Shown here: in pieces, positions 9,168 through 19,545 of the stretch | Position numbering within the stretch: the first letter of the stretch is position 1 | Layout of the letters: every line of letters starts with the position of its first letter | Assembly (NCBI GenBank): GCA_022652545.1 | Contig: JALCRM010000007.1 | Span: forward strand, 81,036-145,035 | Length of the DNA stretch: 64,000 nt | Origin: Lachnospiraceae bacterium | Lineage (GTDB): Bacteria; Bacillota; Clostridia; Lachnospirales; Lachnospiraceae | Direction of reading: 5' to 3' | Translations under genes and position numbers: made by a program | The notes under the pieces: generated by a model | Told to the model about the DNA's origin: nothing | The model's database searches: none | Seen by the model: the letters and a program-made list of their open reading frames with translations, nothing else

Positions 9168-9239
9168 CGTATTTTCATGATACCGGGATCGTTCGTTCTG
9201 TTTTGCCCGGGCCGCCTTCGGCAGTTTATGAACAGCTGG

Positions 9240-9734
9240 TTACTTCAGCTGTCTGGCACCGGCTTTTTCCTGCATTTTGGATACCCACGCACGGAAACGG
9301 CTCTTCTTCTTCGGGGCAGTGTCGGTCTTTGCGCCGCGCAGTCCCTTGAAGCCTACGATATAGATGCCGCTTACCTGCGCCCTGATCTCGCGTTTTACGG
9401 GCACGGAATCAAAAATCTTGTCATCGCATACCAGCGAGACGATCTGCGGTCCGACCTTGGCTTTGACGATGGGCATCTTGCTCCAGCGCAGCATCTTGGG
9501 CGTCTGGTCGATCACGGCCTGCGGCAGCCCGGATTCCTTGAGCCGCAGCTTTTTCTTGTCAATGACAAGCATGCTGACGGTCTGCTTGTTCGCTTCGATC
9601 TGTTCCCGCTGCTCCGCCTGTTTTTTCTCGGCCTTTTTCCCGAGGAAGTAGATCACGACGAACGCGGCGACCAGTGCTGCAAGTATGATGAAAAATACGA
9701 TCCAACCTGTACTCAAACTCTGCCTCCGTTCCAT
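9240..9734 (-). CDS. Single-pass membrane protein of unknown function
   Basis: 164 residues from ATG 9734, the second in-frame ATG of the frame. An N-terminal TM helix (WIVFFIILAALVAAFVVIYFLG) is followed by a Lys/Glu/Gln coiled-coil-like stretch (about residues 35-60). A soluble domain follows (LRLKESGLPQAVIDQTPKML, IVKAKVGPQIVSLVCDDKIFD, REIRAQVSGIYIVGFKG), then a basic tail. I recognise no characterised family. It probably has a short cytoplasmic domain anchored to the membrane. It is divergent from the PPIase lipoprotein. Confidence 0.7.
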   Translation of the reverse strand: MERRQSLSTGWIVFFIILAALVAAFVVIYFLGKKAEKKQAEQREQIEANKQTVSMLVIDKKKLRLKESGLPQAVIDQTPKMLRWSKMPIVKAKVGPQIVSLVCDDKIFDSVPVKREIRAQVSGIYIVGFKGLRGAKTDTAPKKKSRFRAWVSKMQEKAGARQLK

Positions 9735-9897
9735 AACTGAAAGGTAAAAATATTGTAGCATTCTTTACAGCCTTCGGCAATTGCATCGGGCAAAAAAGGC
9801 TTTTAAGATAATTCGCCTTGTGCTACACTAAACCTTATTGCGGATGTTTAGGTTTCGACGGACAGTGCGGAACCATTCAGCAGAAAGGACGATCCTG

Positions 9898-11355
9898 ATG
9901 AATAAGAAATTACTGGCAGCGGTTCTGGCAGCTGCAACGGCGGTAACGATGCTGACCGGCTGCGGATCCTCGAGCGGCGAGTACCTGAAGGATATCAAGG
10001 CTTCCGACTATGTGGAGCTGTGCGACTATAAGTCCATTCCCGTCGAGGAGGCCAAGACCGAAGTCACGGACGATTATCTGAATATGTATATTCAGTACAC
10101 CCTGAGTTCCAAGGCCAGCTACGAGGAAGTCACCGACCACGACACGGTAAAGAGCGGCGACGTGGTCAACATCGATTATGAAGGCAAAATAGACGGCAAG
10201 GATTTTGACGGCGGCAGTTCGACCGGCTATGACCTGACCATCGGTTCCAATTCCTTCATCACCGGTTTCGAGGACGGACTGATCGGGCAGAAGACCGGGT
10301 CCACAGCGACGCTGAACCTGAAATTCCCCGACGATTATTCCAACAGCGATGTCGCGGGAAAAGCAGTCGTATTCACCGTCAAGATCAACAAGATCGAAAA
10401 GCTCGTGACACCGGAGCTTACGGATGACTGGGTGAAAAACCAGAATATCGACGGAGTGACAACGGCCGACGAGTACAAGGCGTACATGAAGCAACAGCTC
10501 GAAGACCAGGCGCAGAGCACGTATGATTCGGACGTACAGTCCAAGATCAGCCAGTATCTGGAAGACAACTGCACTTTCAAGAAGGATCCGCCGACAGCCA
10601 TGGTGGACCGTTTTGTGACCGAGATCACGGCCTACTATACGCAGTATGCGCAGCAGTACGGCATGGATCTTGAGACCTTCATGAACTATGTGAATCCGTC
10701 GGACAGCTCCTCCGATGCGTCCGCGTCGGATGCCTCCGCGTCTGACGAATCCGCATCGGATGCTTCTGCGTCCGACACCTCCGCAGCTTCCGCGGCCACT
10801 TCCGAAGCAGCCGTGACGGAGACCTCTTCTGCAGCGGCCAGTTCAGATGCAGCCACAGCGGCCACATCGGGCACCGAGACGGTGGCGGATGCGCTTTCCG
10901 CAGCTTCTTCGACCGCTGGTTCCGAAAACGCAGCTTCCGCGGCGACCTCCGGGTCAAAGGCCTACGAGAAGACCATCCGTGAGCAGGCAGTGCGCACGGC
11001 AAAACGGTATATCATCATGCAGGCCATCGCGGACATTGAGAAACTGAACGTCTCCAACCGCGACTACAAGAGCGAGATGGCGAATGAAGCTGCCGACCTC
11101 GGGTACAGCAGCGTCGAGGAGTTCAAGAAAAACGAAGATGCGCAGGAATACCGCGAGAGCCTGATGTCCAAGGCAGTCATGGACTTCCTTGTAAAGAATG
11201 CCAAGATCACTGCTCCGGCAGCTGATTCGACAGACAGTTCCACCGGTGCTTCCGATGCTTCCTCAACGGCTGCATCCGCGGACGCGGCGGCGACTTCCGA
11301 CAGTGCTTCCGCAGTGACCTCAGACAGCGCTGCGGCAGCAGCTTCATCGAAATGA
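9898..11355 (+). CDS. Trigger-factor-like FKBP peptidyl-prolyl isomerase, predicted lipoprotein
   Basis: 485 residues from ATG 9898, chosen because AGAAAGGA precedes it and it opens a lipoprotein signal peptide with lipobox LTGC. Next comes a FKBP domain (about residues 75-160; VNIDYEGKIDGKDFDGG, FITGFEDGLIGQKTG, AVVFTVKINKI), then a trigger-factor-like C-terminal helical region (TADEYKAYMKQQLEDQAQ). The ribosome-binding N-domain of true trigger factor is absent, so it likely works outside the membrane as a foldase. Two Ser/Ala/Asp repeat stretches (about residues 263-360 and 440-485) interrupt and end the protein; these look like surface-exposed spacers. Confidence 0.82.
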   Translation: MNKKLLAAVLAAATAVTMLTGCGSSSGEYLKDIKASDYVELCDYKSIPVEEAKTEVTDDYLNMYIQYTLSSKASYEEVTDHDTVKSGDVVNIDYEGKIDGKDFDGGSSTGYDLTIGSNSFITGFEDGLIGQKTGSTATLNLKFPDDYSNSDVAGKAVVFTVKINKIEKLVTPELTDDWVKNQNIDGVTTADEYKAYMKQQLEDQAQSTYDSDVQSKISQYLEDNCTFKKDPPTAMVDRFVTEITAYYTQYAQQYGMDLETFMNYVNPSDSSSDASASDASASDESASDASASDTSAASAATSEAAVTETSSAAASSDAATAATSGTETVADALSAASSTAGSENAASAATSGSKAYEKTIREQAVRTAKRYIIMQAIADIEKLNVSNRDYKSEMANEAADLGYSSVEEFKKNEDAQEYRESLMSKAVMDFLVKNAKITAPAADSTDSSTGASDASSTAASADAAATSDSASAVTSDSAAAAASSK

Positions 11356-11404
11356 TCTGCAGGCAGGAGATACAAAGACACAGACAGAAAGGAAATGACC
11401 TGAA

Positions 11405-12835
11405 ATGTGGAAGGATCTGACAGAAGTTAGGAAAATTGCAGGAGAGCTCCAGGCTTATGACGGGAAGACGGTGACGATCGGCGGCTGGGTGAAAAATAAC
11501 CGCGATTCGAAAAATCTCGGTTTCCTTGCAGTAAGCGACGGATCCTGTTTTGCCACACTGCAGATCGTCTATGACGGAAATCTGAAGGCAGGGGAAGAGA
11601 CAGCTGCCGGGAAGACGGTCGGTTTTGCGGAAACGGCCGCGCTCAATATCGGGTCGGCCGTGATCGCCACCGGGAAGATCGTCGCGACGCCGCAGGCCAA
11701 ACAGCCTTTTGAAATGCAGGCGCTGTCGATCGTGGTGGAGGGCAATTCCCTGCCGGAGTACCCTCTGCAGAAAAAGCGCCACAGCTTTGAATACCTGCGT
11801 ACGATGCCGCATCTGCGCGCCCGCACCAACACCTTCCAGGCCGTGTTCCGCGTACGCAGCGCCGCAGCCTTTGCGATCCATTCCTTCTTCCAGGAGAATG
11901 ACTTCGTCTACGTTCATACGCCCATCATCACCTCGAGCGATGCGGAAGGCGCCGGCGAGATGTTTCAGGTCACGACCCTGCCGCTGCAGACCGTGCCTAT
12001 GGCAGACGACGGAACGCCTGACTATGCGCAGGACTTCTTCGGGAAGGCAGCAAACCTCACGGTGAGCGGGCAGCTCAACGTGGAGACCTTTGCCTTTGCT
12101 TTCCGCAACGTCTATACGTTCGGCCCCACGTTCCGCGCCGAAAAATCCAATACCACGCGCCATGCGGCCGAGTTCTGGATGATTGAACCGGAGATGGCTT
12201 TTGCGGACCTGAACGACGATATGATGGTCGAAGAGGCCATGCTGAAATATGTCATCCGCTATGTTCTGGAGCACTGCCCCGATGAAATGAAGTTTTTCAA
12301 TGACTTTGTCGACAGCGGGCTGATCGAGCGTCTGCAGAACGTCCTGAATTCCGATTTCGGGCACATCACCTATACTGATGCGGTGAAGCTGCTCGAGGAA
12401 CACAAGGATGAGTTTGACTTCAAACCGTACTGGGGCTGCGACCTGCAGTCAGAGCACGAGCGCTACATCACGGAGAAAGTATTCAAACGGCCGGTATTTG
12501 TCACGGATTATCCGAAGGAGATCAAGGCTTTCTATATGAAGCTGAATCCGGACGGAAAGACGGTGGCGGCTGTGGATTGCCTGGTGCCCGGCATCGGCGA
12601 GATCATGGGCGGCAGCCAGAGGGAAGACCATCTGGATCTGCTTGAGAAGCGCATGGATGAACTTCATATGAACAAGGAGCAGTACCAGTTCTATCTTGAC
12701 TTGCGCAGATACGGCTCTGTGAGACATTCCGGCTTCGGACTCGGGTTCGAACGGGCGATCATGTACCTGACCGGTATGGAAAATATCCGCGACGTCGTTC
12801 CGTTCCCCAGGACAGTAGGCAACTGCGAACTGTGA
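11405..12835 (+). CDS. asnS: Asparaginyl-tRNA synthetase
   Basis: Class II synthetase of 476 residues. It has an N-terminal OB-fold ([24 protein letters not shown]), motif 2 [24 protein letters not shown] and motif 3 [27 protein letters not shown]. The [17 protein letters not shown] signature is the AsnRS rather than AspRS form. No T-box leader is visible; the 49-nt gap from the preceding gene has room only for AGAAAGGA and a short spacer. Confidence 0.96.
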   Translation: MWKDLTEVRKIAGELQAYDGKTVTIGGWVKNNRDSKNLGFLAVSDGSCFATLQIVYDGNLKAGEETAAGKTVGFAETAALNIGSAVIATGKIVATPQAKQPFEMQALSIVVEGNSLPEYPLQKKRHSFEYLRTMPHLRARTNTFQAVFRVRSAAAFAIHSFFQENDFVYVHTPIITSSDAEGAGEMFQVTTLPLQTVPMADDGTPDYAQDFFGKAANLTVSGQLNVETFAFAFRNVYTFGPTFRAEKSNTTRHAAEFWMIEPEMAFADLNDDMMVEEAMLKYVIRYVLEHCPDEMKFFNDFVDSGLIERLQNVLNSDFGHITYTDAVKLLEEHKDEFDFKPYWGCDLQSEHERYITEKVFKRPVFVTDYPKEIKAFYMKLNPDGKTVAAVDCLVPGIGEIMGGSQREDHLDLLEKRMDELHMNKEQYQFYLDLRRYGSVRHSGFGLGFERAIMYLTGMENIRDVVPFPRTVGNCEL

Positions 12836-12887
12836 TAAACTGTAGATAATAATACAGTTGCGGCAGGCCTGCAAACGGGAGATACTT

Positions 12888-14150
12888 TTGCTGCTTTCCA
12901 GAATGTATGTCAAATACATCAGACGTATTTTACCGACGGTGCTTTCTGTTGCGCTGGCGGCTTCCGTCGGCATACCTGTCTTTGCGGCGACCGCTTCTCA
13001 GCTTAAGCAGGAGCAGCAGAACACCAAAAACCAGCTGAACAGTGCGAACAGCAGCGTGAATTCCCTGGAAGGGCAGCAGGAGGCCGTGTCGGAGGACCTG
13101 GATGCGGCGAGCGCTTCTCTGGCTGAAAATATAGCCAGCGTGCAGCTCATTGAGAACCAGATCGCCGATACCGAGACAAAGATCGAAGCCAAGCAGAAGG
13201 AATACGACGCCGCGGAGGCCAGCCGCCAGGAACAGTATACGGCGATGAAAGCCCGTATCCGATACATGTACGAGAAGGGCGACACCGGTTATGTCGAGAT
13301 CCTCATGCAGTCTTCTTCCTTCAGCGATGCGCTGAACAAGGCGCAGTATGCGGAACAGCTCTACGAATACGACAGGAAGATGCTGGAGAAGTACGAAACG
13401 ACGGTAAAAGAAGTGGCGCAGGCCAAGAGCGATCTGGAGGATGTGAAAGCCGACCAGGAGACCTCGAAGGATGAGCTGCAGTCCGAGCAGGACGCGTTAC
13501 AGGCAAAACAGAACGAACTGCAGACAAAATACAGCAATTATGACGCCCTGATCTCCAAGGCCCAGGCGCAGGCAGCTACGCTGCAGGCAAAATATGAGGC
13601 GGATACCGCAGCGTATAATGCCCAGGCCGAAGCGGAGGCCAAGGCGGCTGAAGAGGCGCGCAAAAAGGCGGAGGCAGAGGCGGCTGCAAAGGCTGCGGCT
13701 GCAAAAGCATCGTCGGAGACAGGCACCGCGTCCTCTTCTTCCGGCAGTACGACTGCCACAGCTTCTGCGAACGCGAATAAGACCTACAATCCGCCGGGCT
13801 CGCTGTCAGGCTCCAGTGTGGTGGCATACGCCAGTCAGTTCGTCGGCAATCCTTATGTATACGGCGGCACAAGCCTGACAAACGGCGCCGACTGCTCCGG
13901 CTTTACCATGAGCGTCTACAAGGCGTTCGGTATCAGCCTTCCCCGTACGGCGGAAGCGCAGCGTGAGGCCGGCACAGCAGTCGCCTCCCTCGACGAAGCC
14001 CAGCCGGGCGATCTGATCTGCTATGCAGGCCATGTGGCTCTCTACTGCGGAAACGGCACGATCGTTCATGCAAGTACGGCGCGTACGGGCATCAAATACG
14101 GCGTCGCCACATACCGTTCCATCATCTGCATCCGAAGGGTCATCAACTGA
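12888..14150 (+). CDS. Secreted coiled-coil NlpC/P60 peptidoglycan hydrolase (CwlO-like)
   Basis: Signal peptide (ILPTVLSVALAASVGIPVFA) is followed by a long coiled coil (about residues 35-250; PcsB/CwlO-type N-domain). An Ala/Glu/Lys-rich segment, a Ser/Thr/Ala linker and a C-terminal NlpC/P60 domain follow. The catalytic Cys sits in ADCSGF, with the His in GHVALYC and a third polar partner nearby. It would cleave peptide stems in the wall. TTG 12888 is chosen because GGGAGA lies 5 nt upstream; ATG 12903 has no visible ribosome site. It sits between asnS and a MATE gene. Confidence 0.88.
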   Translation: MLLSRMYVKYIRRILPTVLSVALAASVGIPVFAATASQLKQEQQNTKNQLNSANSSVNSLEGQQEAVSEDLDAASASLAENIASVQLIENQIADTETKIEAKQKEYDAAEASRQEQYTAMKARIRYMYEKGDTGYVEILMQSSSFSDALNKAQYAEQLYEYDRKMLEKYETTVKEVAQAKSDLEDVKADQETSKDELQSEQDALQAKQNELQTKYSNYDALISKAQAQAATLQAKYEADTAAYNAQAEAEAKAAEEARKKAEAEAAAKAAAAKASSETGTASSSSGSTTATASANANKTYNPPGSLSGSSVVAYASQFVGNPYVYGGTSLTNGADCSGFTMSVYKAFGISLPRTAEAQREAGTAVASLDEAQPGDLICYAGHVALYCGNGTIVHASTARTGIKYGVATYRSIICIRRVIN

Positions 14151-14178
14151 GACGGCAGTTACTGCCGCGAGGCCGTAA

Positions 14179-15528
14179 ATGCTATTTTCCGAAAAAGATC
14201 TGAGAAAACTGATCTGGCCGCTGATTGTCGAGCAGTTCCTCGCCATCCTTGTAGGCATGCTCGATACCGTAATGATTTCCGGACAGGGCGAAGCGGCGGT
14301 GTCCGGTGTTTCCCTGGTAGACAATATCAATGTGCTCGTGATCAATTTCACTTCCGCACTCGGAACAGGCGGCGCAGTCATCGCCGGCCACTTCCTCGGG
14401 CAGAAACGTCCGAAGGATGCGGGCCGTGCAGCCTGGCAGCTGCTGTATTTCTCGCTGCTTTTTTCCACAGCCCTGGTCGTCCTGCTGCTCACATTCCGCG
14501 CACAGATCCTGCACGGCATTTTCGGCAGCGTCGATGCGGATGTCATGCAGGCTGCCATGACTTATTTTGTCATCACAGGGATCTCCATAGCGCCGCTTGC
14601 CGTCTACAATTCGGCAGCCGGGCTCTTCCGCGCTATGAATGACAGCAGGACGACCATGCTGATCTCGCTTCTGATGAACGGTCTCAACTTTGCAGGCAAC
14701 TCCCTGCTGATCTATGGCTTTCATATGGGTGTGGCGGGGGCGGCCATCTCCACGACGATCTCACGTACGGTGGCGGCGGTCATGGCGGTCTGGCTGCTCT
14801 TTGATTCAAAAAGGGTGATCAGCCTGCATGGCCAGGTCACACGCCGTTTCGACGGCGCGCTTCTGCGCAGGATCCTGTTCATCGGCATACCGAACGGCAC
14901 CGAAAACAGCCTGTTTCAGATGGGCAAGGTCCTTCTGCTCTCCTTTATTGCCACGTTCGGGACGAGCGCCCTGGCGGCCAATTCCGTCGACGGCATCATT
15001 GCTTCCTTTTCGCTGCTGCCGGCCATGTCGATCAACCTGGCCATCATCTCCGTGACTTCCGTCTGCATAGGAGCGGGCGATTTCAAACAGGCCAGATATT
15101 ACACGAGGAAGCTCTGCATCCTTGAAGAGATCTGTACCGTTGCTCTGTCTGCGGTCTGTTATTTTGCCGTGCCGCTCTTTGTCCGCGCATTTTCGCTGAC
15201 GCCCGCGACGCAGCAGCTGTCCGTCACCGTCATGCGCACGCACTGTGTTTTTGCCTCGCTGTTCTGGGTCGCTTCCTTCGCTGTCTGCAACACCCTGCGC
15301 TCTGCAGGCGATGTTGTGCGCACGATGGCGATTGCACTCTTCTCCATGTGGGTCTTCCGCATCGGTTCGGCCTATCTGATCCAGAATCTGTTTCACCTCG
15401 GCCTGCTCTCGGTGTGGCTTGCCATGTATATAGACTGGATATTCCGCAGCGTTTATTTCCTGCTCCGATACAAAGGCCATAAATGGGAGCACCTCATGAC
15501 TGACGGGGGTTCCGGAAAAGTAGAATGA
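14179..15528 (+). CDS. MATE-family multidrug/cation exporter
   Basis: 449 residues with about 12 hydrophobic segments. The two MatE repeats are recognisable: LIWPLIVEQFLAILVGMLDTVMISGQGEAAVSGVS opens the first and FIGIPNGTENSLFQMGKVLL opens the second. ALGTGGAVIAGHFLGQK is a typical MATE loop. Substrate unknown. It lies 28 nt after the NlpC/P60 gene, so the two may be cotranscribed, and a long hairpin terminator follows. Confidence 0.9.
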   Translation: MLFSEKDLRKLIWPLIVEQFLAILVGMLDTVMISGQGEAAVSGVSLVDNINVLVINFTSALGTGGAVIAGHFLGQKRPKDAGRAAWQLLYFSLLFSTALVVLLLTFRAQILHGIFGSVDADVMQAAMTYFVITGISIAPLAVYNSAAGLFRAMNDSRTTMLISLLMNGLNFAGNSLLIYGFHMGVAGAAISTTISRTVAAVMAVWLLFDSKRVISLHGQVTRRFDGALLRRILFIGIPNGTENSLFQMGKVLLLSFIATFGTSALAANSVDGIIASFSLLPAMSINLAIISVTSVCIGAGDFKQARYYTRKLCILEEICTVALSAVCYFAVPLFVRAFSLTPATQQLSVTVMRTHCVFASLFWVASFAVCNTLRSAGDVVRTMAIALFSMWVFRIGSAYLIQNLFHLGLLSVWLAMYIDWIFRSVYFLLRYKGHKWEHLMTDGGSGKVE

Positions 15529-15579
15529 ACCGGACGGTCCGCAGACGTCATTCGAACACCGCGGATCGCTTCCGTAAAT

Positions 15580-15620
15580 AAACAGTCCGCAGCCTCTTTT
15601 CGGAGGCCGCGGACTGTTTC
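15580..15620. terminator. Bidirectional terminator between MATE and tannase-like genes
   Basis: Long stem AAACAGTCCGC-AGCCTC / GAGGC-CGCGGACTGTTT around a TTTTCG loop, with one internal irregularity. Located between convergent genes. Confidence 0.85.
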
Positions 15621-15682
15621 TGCTCAGAGGCTGCAAGCAGCCGCCGTTCCGGCGGGTTACTGTAGTTCAGGGCAATGGCAGC

Positions 15683-17602
15683 TTATTTTGCCGCGCATGC
15701 ATTTACCCAGGCAATAAAGTTGTCGGTGCTGTTGCCGGTACGTTCCGCCGTGGTATGCGGCTGTCCCCATACCGTTGCGAAGTCAACGCTCTTTACGCCA
15801 TCGTAGTTTTCCAGCGCCAGTTTCAGATCTTCTTCCGTGCAGAGCGCTGTATCAGACTGATCGATACCGGTGCGGATCCTCCAGTATTTTGCCACGTTCG
15901 AGGTCTTGTAGCCGTCATAGTAATCGGTCAGGAAATACATCGGATTGTACATGTTGCTGCGAACTGCCATCGCTGTCCCGATCTCATCTTTGGATGCGAG
16001 GTCTGCTGCGAAATCCGTCAGGTAGGAAGCTTTCCAGTCCGAATACTTTGCATACTTCGATGCGTTGCCGACCAGCAGCCGGTTTTCAAAGGCATCAAAA
16101 TGTGCGGACGTGTCTTCCGCATTTCCGAACAGGTTGTTCTCGCCGCGGCTCTTATCCAGATAATCAAAAGCACCGACCGGCTTGCTCGGATTCTTGCAGT
16201 TCACAACGAAGGCTTCCATATCGGTGATCGTGGCCGTATTCGCAGCTGCATCATAGGAGACCCACTTGCCGTCTTCGTTCAGAGAGTCGATATAATCCTG
16301 CGGTGTCTGGTAAACCACACTTTCCGCGGAGGAACTGCCCGCGCCGAGCGCGCCCGGTGCTGCGCCGAATCCGGCTCCCTGCGCGCCGCTCGGAGCTCCC
16401 GTCATCTGCGGCATTCCCGCCGTCTGCGTTCCCTGTCCGCCGTTGGCCTGTGCAAAGGCCTGGGCCTGCGCACCGCCGGACGTAGCGGTATTCCCCACCT
16501 GCACCTGTGTAGGGGTATAGGTGTACGGGAATGTATTATCGGAAAGGAAGTTATTCAGAGAAGTTTCCACTTCCTTCTTCATATAGTCGTAATAGGAGCC
16601 TGCGTTGTAGATCCCGGTATCGGATTTTGACAGGACCAGTTTCGTGCCATCCTCGCTCTTCAGGCCTAATTCATTTATGTATGCGACAAAATTTACCGCC
16701 ATGTCCTTTGACAGAGCAGAGGTAAAGGAAGAGGAAGCGCGTGTGTCCGTATCAAAATACTGCCCCATGTTCCATTCGTAGGCTTCGTCGGCAATATCAA
16801 GATTCGTAACTGGGCACCAGCACATGGATCCCGTGACGGCATCGTTTACAGCCGTGCCGTTTGCATAGGTCATTGCTGCCCCGATCGCCTCGAGATACGG
16901 CGTATACAGCGCACTGTTGCCGGTAGCGCCTGCAAGCGCGCTCTGCGCTCCGCCGCCGCTCATGCCATAGGTATAGAAGTTGTCTGTGTCGCCGGGGAGA
17001 ACGTTCATATTGTAGCGGATAAAGCGGATGGCAGCCTTCAGGTCTGTAACGCCCCACGGCGCACCGCAGCTGTAAGAAAGCGCCGCCGTATTCGAACTGC
17101 CCATCATGGACTGTCTGCCGCGCATACCTGCCAGTACATAGACAAAACCTGCTTTAACGTAATCGGAAACGGAATCGTAACTGTAGGAAGTCGGCGCTTT
17201 CTGCGCAGCGTAGCCGGGGGTGTCCACCGGCCAGATCACAGGTGCCGTTTTTGCCGTATAGCCCTTCAGAGTGCCGGCATTGTTGACAGTACAGGTATAG
17301 GTCCCGTCACTGTTCTTAACACCGCGCATATACTGACCAGGCACGTAGATCCCGAGCGTTTCATAGTCATCGGAAGCCGGCGCAGTGCAATACCTGACCC
17401 CGATCTGCCAGAATACATTGTTGGTCTGATCGTAATTCCACGCGGACTGGTCAAACTTCAGGCCCTCATAATCTTCCTGATAGCTGCCGGAACCGGCCGC
17501 AGATCCCGCTTCCGCTTTGACAGGAAGCGGCTGCAGAGCTCCCAGTGACAAAAATGTTGACGCTGCCAGAACACATGCCAGAAACTTCTTTCCGAATTTC
17601 AT
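15683..17602 (-). CDS. Secreted tannase-like alpha/beta-hydrolase
   Basis: 639 residues from ATG 17602 (GGAAAGGA upstream); the ATG at 17629 lacks a ribosome site. Signal peptide about residues 1-30. The core resembles bacterial subtype B tannases such as that of Lactobacillus plantarum: VLAGMRGRQ, APWGVTDLKAAIRFIRYN, nucleophile elbow YGMSGGGAQSAL (Ser about residue 215), ATGNSALYTPYLEAIGA. Near the C-terminus, RTGIDQSDTAL and VWGQPH offer the Asp and His of the triad. A Gly/Ala/Gln-rich spacer (about residues 385-435) interrupts the fold. The likely reaction is ester cleavage of galloyl or other phenolic esters outside the cell; the exact substrate is inferred only. Confidence 0.8.
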   Translation of the reverse strand: MKFGKKFLACVLAASTFLSLGALQPLPVKAEAGSAAGSGSYQEDYEGLKFDQSAWNYDQTNNVFWQIGVRYCTAPASDDYETLGIYVPGQYMRGVKNSDGTYTCTVNNAGTLKGYTAKTAPVIWPVDTPGYAAQKAPTSYSYDSVSDYVKAGFVYVLAGMRGRQSMMGSSNTAALSYSCGAPWGVTDLKAAIRFIRYNMNVLPGDTDNFYTYGMSGGGAQSALAGATGNSALYTPYLEAIGAAMTYANGTAVNDAVTGSMCWCPVTNLDIADEAYEWNMGQYFDTDTRASSSFTSALSKDMAVNFVAYINELGLKSEDGTKLVLSKSDTGIYNAGSYYDYMKKEVETSLNNFLSDNTFPYTYTPTQVQVGNTATSGGAQAQAFAQANGGQGTQTAGMPQMTGAPSGAQGAGFGAAPGALGAGSSSAESVVYQTPQDYIDSLNEDGKWVSYDAAANTATITDMEAFVVNCKNPSKPVGAFDYLDKSRGENNLFGNAEDTSAHFDAFENRLLVGNASKYAKYSDWKASYLTDFAADLASKDEIGTAMAVRSNMYNPMYFLTDYYDGYKTSNVAKYWRIRTGIDQSDTALCTEEDLKLALENYDGVKSVDFATVWGQPHTTAERTGNSTDNFIAWVNACAAK

Positions 17603-17806
17603 TGCGCGCCCATCCTTTCCGATCCGCATACGGATCGCAGGGTAGTACCTGCGCAGATGCCTTCTTCATCCGCGCATACGCCGATTTGGGTCAAAAGACC
17701 CGCATTCTGCAACTTCTCCGCGTTGTCCCGGAGACCGGGCCAATGACTGCCGGAGATAAAACAGCGCATGATATCGTTCCGGATTTCACCATGCACCACA
17801 TTTAAT

Positions 17807-17836
17807 ATTATGCTTCATTTTCCCTTCCGATTTCAA
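17807..17836 (-). promoter_or_regulatory. Predicted promoter of the tannase-like gene
   Basis: Minus strand TTGAAA (17831-17836), 18-nt spacer, CATAAT (17807-17812). It implies a leader of about 200 nt. Confidence 0.45.
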
Positions 17837-17929
17837 TTGTTCTTTTATTTCTGAGACAAAACATTTGTCTGTGGAAAATGAAATCCAGCCCCCGGTCCGA
17901 CGGCATACCTTCGGATTAAGCTACGCAGC

Positions 17930-17959
17930 TTCAACACACTGACACAATTATGGTAGAAT
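17930..17959 (+). promoter_or_regulatory. Predicted promoter of guaA
   Basis: TTCAAC (about 17930-17935), 18-nt spacer, TAGAAT (17954-17959). The leader is only about 25 nt, leaving no room for a purine riboswitch. AAGGAG stands 6-7 nt before the ATG. Confidence 0.45.
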
Positions 17960-17990
17960 AGCACTGACGTCAATCTCAAGGAGCTTATGC

Positions 17991-19535
17991 ATGGAAAAAG
18001 AAATGATCGTGGTGCTGGATTTCGGCGGTCAGTATAAACAGCTGATCGCGCGGCGTGTCCGTGAGTGTTCTGTATACTGCGAGATCCATCCTTATACAAT
18101 CGATATTGAGAAACTGAAGGAGATGGCGCCGAAAGGCATCATCCTGACCGGCGGCCCGGCCAGTGTATACAAAGAGGATTCGCCGTCCTACGATGCAGCC
18201 CTGTTTTCGCTGGGAATCCCGATCCTGGGCATCTGCTACGGCGCGCAGCTTATGGCGTATAAGCTCGGCGGCAGGGTGGAAACGGCGCCGCTGAGCGAGT
18301 ACGGGCATACCGATGTGACCATCGAAGGCAGGGATTCGCTGCTGTTTTCCGATGTTTTGCCTGAGACGACCTGCTGGATGAGCCATACGGATTACATTGC
18401 GGCGGTGCCGGATGGCTTCCGGATCACGGCGCACACGGCCAACTGCCCGGTGGCGGCGATGGAGAACGCATCGAAGAAGCTGTACGCTGTCCAGCTTCAT
18501 CCGGAAGTCGTGCATACACCGGAAGGAACCAAGATGCTGCGGCACTTTGTACTGGATGTATGCGGCTGCCGGGGAGACTGGAAAATGTCTTCTTTTGTCG
18601 ATACGACAGTGCAGGCGCTGCGTGAAAAGATCGGCACCGGCAAAGTGCTGTGCGCGCTGTCGGGCGGCGTGGATTCTTCCGTCTGCGCAGTGCTTCTGTC
18701 GAAGGCGATCGGCAAACAGCTCACCTGCGTGTTTGTCGACCACGGCCTTCTGCGCAAGAATGAAGGCGACGAGGTGGAAGCGGTTTTCGGCCCCGACGGC
18801 CCTTATGAACTGAACTTTATCCGCGTCAACGCGCAGGATTACTTTTACGAAAAACTGAAGGATGTGTCCGATCCGGAACAGAAGAGAAAGATCATCGGCG
18901 CGGAATTCATCAATGTATTTGAGAAAGAAGCCCGGAAGATCGGCAGGGTCGATTTCCTTGCACAGGGCACCATCTATCCGGACGTCGTGGAAAGCGGCAT
19001 AGGCAAGGGCGCGACGATCAAATCGCACCACAACGTAGGCGGATTGCCAGATCATGTGGATTTCAAGGAGATCGTCGAGCCGCTTCGCATGCTGTTCAAG
19101 GATGAAGTCAGGCAGGTCGGCCTGGAACTCGGCATCCCTAAGAACCTGGTTTTCCGTCAGCCGTTCCCCGGCCCGGGACTCGGCATCCGCATCGTCGGCG
19201 CAGTGACGCCGGAAAAGGTCACGATCGTGCAGGACGCCGATGCCATCTACCGCGAGGAGCTTGCCAAAGCAGGCATAGACACCGGCCTCGGCCAGTATTT
19301 CGCAGCCCTCACCAACATGCGCAGCGTCGGTGTCATGGGCGATGAGCGCACATACGACTATGCAGTTGTACTGCGTGCCGTACTGACATCCGATTTCATG
19401 ACGGCCGAGGCCGCCGAGATCCCGTGGGCGGTACTGCAGACCTGCATGAACCGCATCATCAATGAGGTGAAGGGCGTCAACAGAGTGCTGTACGATCTGA
19501 CAAGCAAGCCGCCGGGCACGATAGAACTTGAATAG
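17991..19535 (+). CDS. guaA: GMP synthase (glutamine-hydrolysing)
   Basis: 514 residues. N-terminal class I glutamine amidotransferase: [13 protein letters not shown], nucleophile [17 protein letters not shown], and QLHPEVVHT with the His/Glu pair. The ATP-pyrophosphatase domain carries the P-loop [15 protein letters not shown]. The C-terminal dimerisation domain includes [13 protein letters not shown] and ends [15 protein letters not shown]. It converts XMP to GMP. The 3' end of guaA is a known insertion hotspot for integrative elements, and one lies immediately downstream here. Confidence 0.97.
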   Translation: MEKEMIVVLDFGGQYKQLIARRVRECSVYCEIHPYTIDIEKLKEMAPKGIILTGGPASVYKEDSPSYDAALFSLGIPILGICYGAQLMAYKLGGRVETAPLSEYGHTDVTIEGRDSLLFSDVLPETTCWMSHTDYIAAVPDGFRITAHTANCPVAAMENASKKLYAVQLHPEVVHTPEGTKMLRHFVLDVCGCRGDWKMSSFVDTTVQALREKIGTGKVLCALSGGVDSSVCAVLLSKAIGKQLTCVFVDHGLLRKNEGDEVEAVFGPDGPYELNFIRVNAQDYFYEKLKDVSDPEQKRKIIGAEFINVFEKEARKIGRVDFLAQGTIYPDVVESGIGKGATIKSHHNVGGLPDHVDFKEIVEPLRMLFKDEVRQVGLELGIPKNLVFRQPFPGPGLGIRIVGAVTPEKVTIVQDADAIYREELAKAGIDTGLGQYFAALTNMRSVGVMGDERTYDYAVVLRAVLTSDFMTAEAAEIPWAVLQTCMNRIINEVKGVNRVLYDLTSKPPGTIELE

Positions 19536-19545
19536 AAAACAAATG

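Larger units (their letters stand above)
17603..17990. other. Intergenic region between the tannase-like gene and guaA
   Basis: No gene seen in 388 nt. It holds the tannase-like promoter, its leader of roughly 200 nt with two short hairpins (17620-17637 and 17637-17652), and the guaA promoter. A 66-codon frame inside the leader on the minus strand has no obvious ribosome site and is not called. Confidence 0.6.

Noticed and set aside
17599..17799. 66-codon leader peptide before the tannase-like gene
   Set aside because: No ribosome site and no regulatory codon pattern.
17960..17990. Purine riboswitch upstream of guaA
   Set aside because: The predicted leader is about 25 nt, too short for one.
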